In this document: positions 13,401 to 24,400 of the stretch, piece by piece
Position numbering within the stretch: the stretch's first letter is position 1
Layout: every line of letters begins with the position of its first letter
From: Adiantum capillus-veneris
Taxonomy: Eukaryota; Streptophyta; Polypodiopsida; Polypodiales; Pteridaceae
Direction: 5' to 3'
Assembly: GCA_014529385.2 (NCBI GenBank)
Contig: CM043966.1
Location: forward strand, 110,558,048-110,622,047
DNA length: 64,000 nt
Made by a program: the position numbers and the translations under genes
Notes under the pieces: model-generated
What the model was told of the DNA's origin: nothing
Database searches by the model: none
What the model saw: only the letters and a program-made list of their open reading frames with translations

Positions 13401-13553
13401 CTTCGTGTGCTTTCATTTGCATCAGGTTCCGAGCGAGTAGCTCTACCTAATGTTTCCATGAAACGGCTAAACATACTAGTACTAGGCTGTGGAGCTTCGG
13501 GAGGTGCATGGCCTTCTCTCTCATTGTTTTGGGTAGGGTATGCTTCCATTTTT
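10479..13553 (-). pseudogene. Gypsy gag polyprotein with four zinc knuckles, one frameshift
   Basis: Two overlapping minus-strand frames (13422-12457 and 12659-10479) make one gag broken by a single frameshift near 12520, where the proline-rich text continues in the other frame. The order is: a proline/serine-rich N-terminus; a retrotransposon gag core (about 12420-11950, with KAGDWYRTL and ESVRDFISRLKHLNSRCP); then four knuckles: CSICLGPHSTSEC, CNACGRYGHQAKDC, CYECGGPHRAAEC and CNRCGIDHLIAQC. Only the second has the standard CX2CX4HX4C spacing; the other three are CX2CX3HX4C. The C-terminus is basic. The protein would package element RNA. The 5' end is lost at the assembly gap. Confidence 0.8.
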
Positions 13554-13753
13554 NNNNNNNNNNNNNNNNNNNNNNNNNNNNNNNNNNNNNNNNNNNNNNN
13601 NNNNNNNNNNNNNNNNNNNNNNNNNNNNNNNNNNNNNNNNNNNNNNNNNNNNNNNNNNNNNNNNNNNNNNNNNNNNNNNNNNNNNNNNNNNNNNNNNNNN
13701 NNNNNNNNNNNNNNNNNNNNNNNNNNNNNNNNNNNNNNNNNNNNNNNNNNNNN
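13554..13753. other. Assembly gap (200 N)
   Basis: Exactly 200 undetermined bases, a common placeholder length. Gag coding sequence is on the left and 171-bp satellite on the right, so the junction between two elements is hidden here. Confidence 0.99.
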
Positions 13754-14543
13754 AAAGTTGTAGACCACATAGATTGCGGTCTTTTTAGTGGGTAGTTTCT
13801 GCAAAATCGTTTTCAATAAGCATAAAAATCAAAAACAAAAAGCGAAAATTGCTTTTCAGGTATGTACGCAGTCCGCGAACGATAACTCAAAATCGGTGCA
13901 GAATTTGAAAACACTTTCTTTCTGCAAAGTTGTAGACCACATCGATTCCGGTCTCCTTCTCAAGTAGTTTTTTGCAAAATCGTTTTCAATTAGCAGAAAA
14001 ATCAAAAACAAAAAGCGGAAGTTGCTTTTCAGGTATGTACGCAGTCCGCGAACGATAACTCAAAATCGGTGCAGAATTTGAAAAAACTTTCTTCTGCAAA
14101 GTTGTAGACCACATTGATTCCGGTCTCTCACGCGGATATTTTCTGCACAATCGTTTCCAATTAGAAGAAAAATCAAAAACAAAAAGCGGAAGTTGCTTTT
14201 CAGGTATGTACGCAATCCGCAAACGATAACTCAAAATCGGTGCAGAATTTGAAAAAACTTCCTTCTGCAAAGTTGTAGACCACATCGATTCCGATTTCTT
14301 TCGCGAGTAGTTTCTGCAAAATCGTTTCCAATTAGTAGAAAATTAAAAACAAACGCGGAAGCTGTTTTTCAGGTATATACGCAGTCCGCGAACGATAATT
14401 CAAAATCGGTGCAGAATTGGAAGAAACTTCCTTTTGCAAAGTTGTAGACCACATCAATTCCGATCCCATACGCGGGTAGTTTCTGCAAAATCGATTTTGA
14501 TCAGGAAAAAAATCGAAAACAAAAACGTACTGCTCTGATACCA
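13754..14543 (-). repeat. 171-bp satellite array inside a non-autonomous LTR element
   Basis: Four to five tandem units. The phrase TGTACGCAGTCCGCG starts near 13863, 14036, 14207 and 14376 (spacing 173, 171 and 169). It matches, on the opposite strand, the array at 37620-38640. On the minus strand it directly follows the LTR and primer site at 14531-14687, so it is the interior of that element. Confidence 0.85.
14531..14543 (-). other. tRNA-iMet primer binding site
   Basis: The minus strand reads TGGTATCAGAGCA immediately after the LTR end. This is the standard complement of the plant initiator methionine tRNA 3' end, used to prime reverse transcription. Confidence 0.8.
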
Positions 14544-14687
14544 TGTTGAGAGAGAAGGAGAGAACACAGAAGTAGAACCCCAAAGTGTGTAGAATACACA
14601 CATGAGATGATGTATATATAGAGGGGACCTCTGGGTGCCATATATAGAGAAGCCATATATTGAGTAGCTTCACATATAAGCTCAACA
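14544..14687 (-). repeat. 144-bp 5' LTR of the satellite-bearing LTR element
   Basis: Ends are TGTTGAG and CTCAACA, an inverted pair. A CTATATATAC box gives a candidate promoter. Close copies lie at 27709-27849 (minus), 37493-37619 and 40051-40192 (plus). The matching 3' LTR is not seen and may be lost at the assembly gap. Confidence 0.8.
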
Positions 14688-15255
14688 CGGTTGCCCTATG
14701 GACTATGCAACAAAAATCCAAGTTTATGGATATTTTATTAATGAAGAACTCTTTATGAGCAATGGTCATTTTATGTCCAAGTAGACATCTATAATCATTT
14801 TGAGCATTGCAATATTCCCTATTGCAAGAGAAATATTCTCATTCTTGTATGAGGGAGATTGTAGCTAGTGTCGTATGTATGTAATATTCTATACTCTTCT
14901 CCTCTTCTCTCTCACAACGATATGTATACCACACCAATCTTGGAGGTTCATATATCACGCCTTGCTTTTGCTCTATCTCCACTCTGTATTGTTATGTATT
15001 ATCTGCCATTGCAAAGGCTAGACTGATTCGTCATTGCAAAAAAATAGGTCAACCCTCACTTCCATAGGTCACTTAAATTCCGGCGCCAAATTACGAGCGT
15101 CAATGGCGGGTGTCGGTATATGTGTAGGTAAGTGTGGAGGAGATGAAGTTTTTGAAATTTTCATTTTTGAAATTTTCATTTTTGAATTTTCGCATATGTT
15201 CCGATGTATCTTTCAACGCTTCTACCGATGCACTTTTCAACGCCTGTACGAATGT
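14688..15255. other. No gene seen
   Basis: AT-rich sequence with no convincing frame. Near 15140-15190 a short GAAATTTTCATTTTT unit is repeated. Nothing identifies the origin. Confidence 0.4.
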
Positions 15256-15259
15256 TTTT

Positions 15260-15890
15260 TTCGACGCCTATACCGATACCTCTAACCCTATTAGCATACT
15301 GAAATGGCCAAGCACTACACTAATTGGACTTGGAGCGACCAAACCAAAAGCTTCCAAACCTAAGCGGATTTATATAGCTTACCCTTACACTCCAAATATA
15401 GTAATGTATTGGCGGTCGAAACAAAAGTCGCTAATCTAAAGCCGATAACCCTTAGCAGACTAAATGGCCAAACAATACCCTAATATATTTTAGAGAGTTT
15501 TACCTTAGCGGCTTTACATAGTGTACCCTAACCGTCCAAACACGGTGCGCCATCTATTAGCGGCCAAAACCAGAATCCATAGAATCCTAAGTGGCTAGCC
15601 CTAATCATATTGAAATGGAAAAACGCTACACTAATCCAATCTGGAGTGGCCAGACCTAGGCAACTTTACATAGCGCACTTTAACACTCCAAAATACGGCC
15701 ATCTACTAGCGGCTAAACCAACACTAGTCCAAAGGCGCTAACCCTAGGTGGCTAGTCCTAAGCGGATTGAAATGGCTAATTGCTATCCTAATCCAATTTG
15801 GTGCAGCCTAACCTAAGCGGCTTTACACACCATACCATAAGTTCTAACTGTCCGAATATAATGTCCATCTATTAGCGGCCAAACGAAGAT
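15260..15890. repeat. Tandem repeat, period about 150-160 bp
   Basis: About four diverged units. The marker phrase (AT)TGAAATGG recurs near 15298, 15458, 15609 and 15768, and each unit also holds CTAAGCGG, a CTTTACATAG-like phrase and CCATCTATTAGCGGCC. It is unrelated to the 171-bp satellite. It lies just left of the TTAGGTT array of CACTA copy B; whether it belongs to that element is unclear. Confidence 0.7.
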
Positions 15891-15919
15891 GACTTGTGTG
15901 TACTTCTAAAAATGCAAAC

Positions 15920-16970
15920 GGACTTCGATTAGGTTAGGTTTAGGTTATTTTAGGTTCGGTTAGGTTTAGGTTATAAGTTAGCCTAGATTTTAGGCTAGGT
16001 TAGAGCTAGCAACAAATAGTAGAAAGAACACAAACGGACTTCGAAGATGACTCGTGTACTTCAAAAAACGCAAACAAACTTCGATTAGGTTAGGTTTAGG
16101 TTATAGGTTAGATTAGGTATAGGTTATAGGTTATGGGTTAGGTGAGATTATAGGTTAGGTTAGAGCTAGCGGCAAATGAATAGTATAAAAAAATACAAAC
16201 TAGCTTTGAAGATGGCTCGTGTACTTCTAAAAATACAAACGGACTTTGGTTAGGTTAGGTTATAGGTTAGGTTTAGGTTATAGATTAGGTTAGGTTTAGG
16301 ATATAGGTTAGGTTAGATTATAAATCAGGTTAGAGCCAGCAGCAAATAGTAGAAAAAACGCAAACGGCTTCAAGAATGACTCGTGTACTTCAAAAAATGC
16401 AAACAGACTTTGGTTAGGTTTTGTTATAGGTGAAGTTATAGGTTAGGTTTAATTTGGTTATAGGTTAGGTTAGATGCACACAAATTAAAAAAACACTAAT
16501 ATATAGTCATTGACTCTATGTCCTAATCTACGTGCACCTCCAGACCAAGGTGTGTGGGGATCGGACATGGCTAGAGAATGCGAGATTGTGAAAGCTCGAG
16601 CTAGCAGCAAATAGTTGAAAAAATACAATCAAAATTCAAAGTGCACACAAAAATTCAAGAGCCTTAATATATAGTCATTGACCAATAAAGAGAGATTATT
16701 ACCCTGTGGTCCTAATCTCCGTGCACCTCTAGACTAAGGTGTGCTAGGATCGGGCTTGGCTAGAGACTGCGAGGTTGTTACAGCTAGCAGCAAATAGTTG
16801 AAAAACGCAATTGAACTTTCAAAGTGCACACAGACTTCAAGAACCTTAATATATGGTCCTTAACCAATAAAGAAGAGATTATTACCCTCTGGTCCTAATC
16901 TGCATGCACCTCTAGACCGAGGTGTACGGGGATCGGACCGGCTAGAGAATGTGAGGTTGTCATGTATTGT
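15920..16970 (+). repeat. Upstream repeats of CACTA copy B (TTAGGTT arrays and about 190-bp tandem block)
   Basis: 15920-16470 is rich in TTAGGTTTAGGTT. 16490-16970 holds three tandem copies, about 190 bp apart, of a block containing GTGCACCTC(T/C)AGAC and GGATCGG. The reverse complement of that block lies just upstream of the minus-strand TNP2 starts in copy 1 (5240-5340) and copy A (24850-24960). The orientation therefore fits a plus-strand TNP2 starting near 17040. Confidence 0.7.
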
Positions 16971-17039
16971 CATGTACTTAGTAGTGTGTAGTTATAACAA
17001 CTAGAGTGTTTTAATTATTTGTTGCATCATTGGTAGATA

Positions 17040-17948
17040 AAGTATGGATGGTAGAATGGCGTGTCCTTGTGCGCATTGCAAGCATCAGATCTTTCGAAAA
17101 CAAAAAAATTTGCGACCAACGCATACTCAATCACGGTCTCTTTCTGATAGAGAAACTACAAGACCGAAGGTCAAACTCTGCAAGTAGATATTTCTCCAAA
17201 TTCATCCCAGAGAAGAAAATTTTCAAATGAGCAGCCATCGACTGAGTCCTCCCAACCAATACCTGATGTGGCATTTCAAGAAGTAGAGATGGAGCAGATG
17301 TTGGATGCGTTCTTTGACATGGATCCCATCATTAAAAACATAGAAGACGACAACAATGAACGCAATACTGCAGACCAACTCAGTCATCCTGTTCATATCA
17401 ACGGCATGATAGCAACGATAAAGAGGACGTGATGATGCAAAGTCTTGCACGCATACCTCTTTACACTGGTGCAAAAATCTTAGTTCTCCAGAACTGCGTT
17501 GGCAATGCTTAATTTGTAGTCTTCTATGTTGGTCTGACGCCTCAGTCACACAGAGCTTTTCAGGTAAATACATTGTATCCTAAGAATGATAAATTGCAAC
17601 TTACAGTTCAATAATGTGATTAAGGGGCTGACTTGTTCATGTATCGATAGGTTGCTCAATGAGAAAATCTTGCAAGAAGGGAATCACATGTCCCCTACCC
17701 GTCTAGCCGCTAAAACCCTTCTTACGAATTTGGGCTTGGATTACCACAAAATACATGCATGTCCTAATGATTGTATACTCTTTCACAATGAGTATGCAAA
17801 TTTGGAATAGTGTGCCAATTGTGGATCAAACCGGTACAGGAGGACAAACAAGGAAATTTATCCCTGCAAAGGTACTTCAACACTTTCTTATCATTCTAAG
17901 AATAAAGAGCATGTTCAGGTGCAAGTCCATAGGCGCTTTGATGACGTG
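17040..17948 (+). pseudogene. CACTA TNP2 transposase fragment, copy B
   Basis: Plus-strand remains of the N-terminal part of a TNP2 transposase. Near 17065 one frame reads CPCAHCKH, the counterpart of CPCSQCKH in copy 1. At 17586-17945 the Transposase_21 start is clear (HACPNDCILFHNEY, then IKSMFRCKSIGALMTC), with a stop and a frame change in between. The reading is cut at 17948 by the left terminus of CACTA copy A; the rest of the gene is not found in the window. It differs more from copies 1, A and C than they do from each other, so it is an older or different subfamily. Confidence 0.75.
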
Positions 17949-18190
17949 CTCTACAAGAGGTTGTGTGCTCTTGTGACACTGTTAGCGATGAAAATACATT
18001 GGGTTTTTTATAACCCCCGGCGTCGCTAAGACCGTCGCTAACACCGTCGATACGGGAACTTTGCTATAAGAATCGCTATAACAGTCGCTATAAATGTCGC
18101 TACATAGCGACGTTTGCAGGCCATCTATAGCGACATTTATAGCGACGCTGCAGAGCCTTATATAGCGACATTCATAGCGATGCCCGAGAG
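17949..18190 (+). repeat. CACTA left terminus and subterminal repeats, copy A
   Basis: Terminal CTCTACAAGAGG followed by about ten copies of TAGCGACG or CGTCGCTA in both orientations within 250 bp. In En/Spm elements such subterminal motif clusters are the binding sites of the element's own DNA-binding protein. That these serve this role is inferred from position. Confidence 0.8.
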
Positions 18191-18805
18191 AAAAAAAAAT
18201 TCACCCATAAGACAATATAACCATTAACTCCATCATCCATAGTACGTATTGTTTGCAAAATAAAGATAGAACTGACAAGCGTGAATTGATGAAAGTAAAT
18301 CAATGACAATTGTATACACCCATAGGCAAAATCACTTGATTGTTAAACTTTGCAAATGTAATAGTTACGACACCATTGTCATTATTGAAAAAATATACAT
18401 GGTTTTCAAAAAGACGTATAAAAGGCGTCTCATGATACATAATGTATGACAAAAAGAAACTAATGCTATCTAGCTACGGCTAGACTGACGTCGTCTAATC
18501 AGACGTCTCATCGCGTCCAAGTGGCGTATCGGTCGGATTCTGCAAGGAAAAACAATAAGACAGCTTTTTGTAAGTATAAACATATAGCGACGTTTATAAA
18601 ACAGTACAACAAATAGAAAAGAGTAAACCCTAATACTAACCATGCTGCCGCGAGAACTCAGAATGTCCATCAGGGCGTCTAAGCCCTTCCTGCCTACATA
18701 CTCGCGTTCGTACGGTGTGGGATGACGTCTTGTCATCGACCACTGTCAAAACATACAAAGAATCCATTATGTTAGAATTTAAAAACCCATAAACCCTAAA
18801 CTATC

Positions 18806-19091
18806 AAACATAAAGAGCAATGCAAAAACACTTACAAAATCGGCTGCCCACCCGCCGCTCCCCAAGTGGTGCAAGCTCCCTGCCTCTACTCGTGCTCTGG
18901 CTACCTCCTTTTGTTGCTTCCACTTGTCAGGATTCTCGCGCTCTATCAAAAATAAAGAGCAATGCGAAAACACTTACAAAATCGGCCGCCCGCCCCGCCG
19001 CCCCCAAGTGGTGCAATCCCTGCCTCTACTCGCGCTCTGGCTGCCTCCTTTTGTTGCTTCCACTTGTCGGGATTCTCGCGCGCTGCTTTCT
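18806..19091 (-). repeat. 143-bp tandem duplication of a transposase exon
   Basis: Two adjacent copies, with AAAGAGCAATGC starting at 18811 and 18954, each covering the RENPDKWKQQKE exon with its flanking intron edge. Copy C has one copy of this block, so the duplication happened in copy A. Confidence 0.75.
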
Positions 19092-19267
19092 TCTTCGCAT
19101 TCTTCTAATCTTCTTTGGCCAGCCAATCTGGTCTATTCCACCCATGCTTGATTGCTTTTTGTACTTCGAACGCTTGTGTTTGCAGTATTCGCGCAATTCG
19201 AACCTTCATCATGTCTTCATTGAAGCGGTCATCCCATGTTGGAACGGGAAACTTGTCATGAAGCATG

Positions 19268-19924
19268 CTGATGACTATTAGGAAATAAGACGTAGCTAAA
19301 TAGATAATTGAGTAGATTACTTAATGGAGAGAGACAGATTTATATACACGAGATTATAGAGTAGAGAGAGAGAGAAAGAGTACACACGATATACGTGGTT
19401 CACCCAATGTGGGCTACGTCCACGGGAAAGCAGCCACTCAATGGCTTTAGTACTTCAAAACAAGAAGTAGTTTACAAAGGGATTATACCCTTAATGGAGC
19501 TCCCGCCTTGCTTCACTCTCACTCACCACACACTCACACTCACCTTTTGCATCAACTTCACACTATGAAATGTGTGTAGAAATGGCGTCCTTTTATAGGC
19601 CAAAAGGGCTGCCCTCTCTTATGAGAGACAGCCATGTGTAGCCGCCCTTGTGCGAATAAGTCCAAATCGGAGCCTCCAATCCGCCCATTGTGGCCGCCCT
19701 TGAGAAGAGAAGTCCGCTTTTGAATTCGGCCACCGGCCACCGGCCATTGACTACCGGCCACCGGCCAACCGACCGGTTGTTTTCCGACCACTTTCCGGCC
19801 GCCGCCCGGCCATAATATTCCGGCCTTTAAAGTTGCCCCTGATTCTTGTCCGTGAAAATTTTGGTTTGCGGTGAGTGATTTTCCTTCATGCACGATGGCT
19901 TCTCCTCATAATGGGGGCCTTACA
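19268..19924 (-). mobile_element. Probable solo LTR inside the copy A transposase gene
   Basis: Interrupts the Ptta-type gene between the KYRVIVKYG and WDDRFNEDMM segments. The right end on the minus strand starts TGTAAGGCCCCC. The block holds a phrase typical of plant LTRs (ACGTGGTTC, then GGGCTACGTCCACGGG near 19390-19425) and a CTTTTATAGG box. The left end is uncertain (19268 or 19271), and no convincing 5-bp target duplication was found. A GGCCACCGGCCACCGGCC mini-repeat lies near 19731. Confidence 0.5.
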
Positions 19925-20717
19925 AATGTGCGCTTTTACCACAGAAAATTACAAGGGTAAATCAAGCTCCATACTTAACAATGACTCTGTATTTTAAATC
20001 ATTTGGTACTTCACTCCAAGTGTTTAGTATGTAGTGTCTAAACACCTGAGAGCAAAGACCGCGCATGCACGAAATCACCTTCTTGCCTTCATCATCCAAG
20101 ATGATGCCGCTGCTGAAGTTGATGGAGTAAGGCAAGCCCTCTCGCCACTGACGCGTGAACTTGGATGTCCCGACAGGGGTCTCTAGCGGCGTGTCGATGG
20201 GGGTATGGACGTTAGGTGTCTCCACTGGAGTCTGAGCCCCAAAGCAAGGAGTGTCCACTGGAGTGACTCCTGAGGAGTAGCTAGTGGTGTGTAGGCACTA
20301 GGAACGGTAGTCAGCCGCACAAAACCTAGTATCGATGGCGATGCCGTGGCTGGTGTCGAGGCGGGCAAAGAAGAGGAGGGTAAAGAGCCTTGTCAAACAC
20401 GAGGCGGTGTCGAAGCATCGGCGGCGGCATCCCACAACAACCACCACCGCCACCACTAGAGCGCCAGTGCCTAGACGAGTGTGAAGATCGTCTCGTCGAC
20501 ACCGAAGCTTCGAAGCGCACTGAATGCTCCGAAACAGAGGGAGATGCGGATGGAGTAGAACGTGCGATGGTGCGCTAGAGTGATGATGCTCCACGTACCA
20601 CTGTCTCCACTGGGGTGACAAAGAAGAAAGAAACTCCTCATCATCCATACCTGCATTAAACACACAAACATTTAAACTTAATATTGAATATTGAATGGAT
20701 GAGTAGAAAACATGGGC

Positions 20718-20721
<4 letters not shown>

Positions 20722-20754
<33 letters not shown>
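20722..20754. repeat. GA microsatellite upstream of the Ptta-type gene
   Basis: GA run just upstream of the transposase start in copy A. Copy C has one at the matching place (31439-31462). Confidence 0.85.
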
Positions 20755-20758
<4 letters not shown>

Positions 20759-21073
20759 GAGGAGCAATTCGTGTGTAGAGAGTTTTCGTTGAATGAGGGT
20801 GGACGCAAAGACCATTAAATACAATGACGCAATGATGCATATAAATAGAAATGGAACAAAAGCCACGTTAACACAATATATATTATAAAACGGAGAAAAA
20901 CTGTTCAAAACGTAGAATCGTACAAGAATCCCAACTATCTCTTCTTTTTTGACGTAGAACTTGAAGGTGCTTGTAGCTTTGAATGTTCAAAGGCTAGCAG
21001 CAACAGAACGCGTTCTTCTTCTATTCAACTTGAGTGATGGAAGAGGCAAGTCGATAACTCAGAATTTTCAATC

Positions 21074-21076
<3 letters not shown>

Positions 21077-21143
<67 letters not shown>
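21077..21143. repeat. AG microsatellite
   Basis: Uninterrupted AG run of about 66 bases in the spacer between the two CACTA copy A genes. Confidence 0.9.
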
Positions 21144-21153
<10 letters not shown>

Positions 21154-21419
21154 CGCACACACAATCAAATCCTGCAGTCGAAAAACCAGGTGGTGGAGCT
21201 GCATGTGGCCATGTATTGCCCAAGATGTGAGCGCAAAATCAAAAGAGCGTTATACAACATGGAAGGTACTTAGAGAGCCAGAGTTTCTACAAAACGGAGA
21301 AAAATTGTTCAAATATAATATTTATGGCTTTAATAGATCCTCTCTCTCATCCTCGCATAGCTGATCAGCATAACTTCTTATATCTATATAGAGCTCTCCG
21401 TTAATACAGGTATCCTTCG

Positions 21420-24400
21420 TTTCATTTTGTAGATCCTCTGCATGCACCCCATAGAAAGTAGCAGCTTGATGTTCGTCTGGCACCACCTCAACGGCTTCTC
21501 ACTGAGCATCTTCTCCAATCTCCTCCATTGATGCCGCTGTGATTGGCACATGGTAGCCTTCATACGTCCGTGCACTACGAGGAGCTACCTCTATAACAAA
21601 GATTATGAGTGGTCGTTCAAACATCTAGAAAGTCACTAGTCGTACATTGCAAACTTACCTTGGTCGCGCAACCTCGAGAGTACTCCCACTCTTCCTCAGT
21701 CACTTCTTCACCGCACTGTTGCGTTTTTTTCAATTGGTTGTGCAACCATCTTAAGCTATGAATGTTGGTAGGATCTCAAGACCCGTCGGATAGTGCATCG
21801 GTCGGTCGTCTTCCCCCTCTCCACTCGATTCGATTCGTGCCCTTTGTCGCTCTTGCTTTGCATCCCATATTGTGAAATCCACTTTTGCATCACTGGATTG
21901 TGAAGCATGCAAAATTGGTTGATTTTATCCTCTAGATCTTCTGTCATCTTCTTCTCAAGACCAAGATTGCACATGACAATCCCAAATATGTGCTCATCAT
22001 CTATGGTTTGCCCTAGCGTGTCCCGGGCTTTATCAAATCCATCTAGCCACTCTCCAATGTACACTAGGGACTCTGATACCAGCCATCATTCTTCCATGCT
22101 ACCCTCCGGACGTGCATTCTGACGCACATATCCCTTGAGTGTTTTCATGAAACGTTCTATAGAGAACATCCATCTGGAATGTACTGTGGGGTGAAAGCAT
22201 GAATAGGTGGAATGATATTTAAGCTATTAGATAGCATATCACAAAAACAATCTTGTGGAAAAAGATTGCACTTATACATTGTATTCTTTAAGAGCTATCC
22301 ATTGACATATATCATGATAGAAATTTTATGTGAGCTCATGTATAATTGTAGGCCAAAGTTTTTGATAGTAGGTGTCCATGGACACAGCTATTTGAGCCAC
22401 CATTCTATGCTTTCACCCTGTGCCAACTATTTCCACCTCATCAACTATGTGAAAAAGAAGATGCACCTGAATGGTTAGCATGGTAGTAGGAAAATGTTTC
22501 TCAAACATGCACACAACCTCCGCAGCGTTTAGTTGGAGAATGGTATGGAGTCTACGTTGATCTTCTTTTGTGAGATCCATTGCACCAACTTCGCAAGTTG
22601 TAGATTGTGTTACGGACGTCAAAAGACAAACATCCCTCAATGGCAACCAGTAAAATAAACTGCAAAACACGTGCAACAATGATATTAAAGTCCACACACG
22701 AATTTGTTACACAATTCCCACTATGATATATTCCACTATGAACATACCTGCCACATTTTATGACAGTCATGTGACTTCAAACCGGTAAGCTTTCCTTCTT
22801 TAGTAAAACACGTTCCGAGCGAGTGAATTACGCCACTGGGGGTCCGGAAAGATCGAATGGTCTCTGTTACTTTGCGTTCTTGGGCTCCTATGAAAATCCA
22901 TGGTGCTTTAGGGATCTTTATCGATCCATCGGACGCTATTTGTGGCCAATATTGCTCCATGCGATCCACATTTCTAAGGTCAACCCTGGCTCCCCAAAGT
23001 ATCTTTCTTGCGGTCAGATGGTCCCATAGTAGATTACCCACATTCTTGAATATGTGCATTGGATCGAGAAAGTAATTGATCATGAGTCAGGTCCAATATG
23101 GTAACTCGTACCATAGAGATAGTCTCTTCATCCCTGGGGGCAATCCGTCATCACACATCTCCTTCTGCTCTAACCATTGTTGTGCAGACATCCTCGATGG
23201 CTCTCTTTCCAAAAAGCTATCGCGTAACACATGATTCTCTGGAAGATACGCTTGATGACCTTCGTAGATTTGCTTCTTCAATGAGGGAGCCCTACATGCA
23301 TTCAGTCTAGGTCCACATGTGACACATGCTCTGTATCCTCTTGTTTGAAGCCCTGCATGTATACACATGATAATAGATCAGCTTGAGAAAAACCAAGATT
23401 TACAGTGTCTGAGTGAGGAGTGTAAATCACCTGAGCATTCTGTTAGTCCGGGATAGTCATGCATGGTCTACATTAGAAGATCTTCCAATAGTGGACGAAG
23501 ATACACATCCATATTCTTCACTTTATATCGCCCCGGCACAATCAAGCTTAGCCATAGGTGCCCCTTCTTCGTAGTCAACCACAGGGGAATGTTGTAGTTG
23601 ACAACGGGCCATACACTGTAAGATGTTGATCTTTGACCAAATGGATTTACGCCATCCATAGCCAGGCCTGAGCGCAAATTTCGAGCTTCCTTGGCAAAAT
23701 CCGACCATGTTCCATCTATATGTTTCCAGGTTGCGCAATCTGCAGGAATCCGTAGCACACAATCTGAATATTTATTCTCCTCATGCCATGATGCTAGGGC
23801 GGCCATGGACTTACATTCAAAGAAATGCTTGATGCGAGGAAGCAGAGGAAACTGTCGCAAAACCTTTTGCGGAATTTTTGTTCCGTGGAGATCTACTCGA
23901 TATATCTCGAATCACATTTCGGACACTTCTCCATGTGTATGTATTCCCCTCTGATTAGAATGCAGCCATTAGGACAAGCGTGGATCAAATTGTAATCCAT
24001 CCCCAAGTTTCACAAAATCTTTCTTACTTCCTCTTGGAAATCTGGCATCACATTATCAGCTGGTAGTATGTGCTCTACACAACATAAAAATACGGTACAA
24101 TTGTGTAAAATTTCTATCAGATCAATATACATTTAGAGTTTTATTAAAGTAAACTAATTGTAATAGATCACTTGAAAAGCGCCATGACGCTAGTGTCACT
24201 CCATCCAAACTTTGTCTGCATGTGAGAAGAACAAGAGCGCTTTCAATCTAGACACATGTGCTCCATTATACAATGGCGTATCGGCTTCACTTTTCATATC
24301 ATCATAGATAAGCCTTTCTGAATCCATGATCGTTTCGATCATCATTTCATCAATCTCGGGCTCAAACATTGCCTCGTTGGGAATGTGGTCTGCATGATCA

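Larger units (their letters stand above)
6366..13553 (-). mobile_element. Gypsy-type element with gag and protease only
   Basis: Minus strand, 5' to 3': gag (13.5-10.48 kb), protease (10.46-9.25 kb), a short coding-like tail (9161-8580), about 1.6 kb with no coding signal, then a polypurine tract (minus of 6951-6960, GGAAGGGGGG) and a probable 3' LTR starting TGTTAACC (minus, at 6948). The 3' LTR left end is not resolved; 6366 marks the end of CACTA copy 1 similarity. No reverse transcriptase, RNase H or integrase motif is found in any frame, so it resembles gag-bearing non-autonomous elements. The 5' LTR would lie at or beyond the assembly gap at 13554-13753. Confidence 0.65.
18470..20660 (-). 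pseudogene. Plant transposase of Ptta/En-Spm type, copy A (second CACTA gene)
   Basis: Minus strand, beginning near 20653 (MDDEEFLSSLSPQW). A proline/threonine-rich part is followed by IILDDEGKKVISCMRGL and TWSEVPNDLKYRVIVKYG (20110-19965), then WDDRFNEDMMKVRIARILQT (about 19230-19170), then RENPDKWKQQKE and a Gly/His-rich stretch, seen twice at 19085-18960 and 18946-18820, and a C-terminal piece at 18736-18470. This layout matches the second gene of plant CACTA elements, whose product is thought to bind the ends. It is broken by a probable solo LTR (19268-19924), by a tandem exon duplication, and by frameshifts. The family assignment rests on motif memory only. Confidence 0.6.

Noticed and set aside
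15920-16470. TTAGGTT-rich DNA as an interstitial telomere
   Set aside because: The words are irregular and not the plant TTTAGGG unit, and the same DNA recurs next to CACTA genes; better explained as part of that element.
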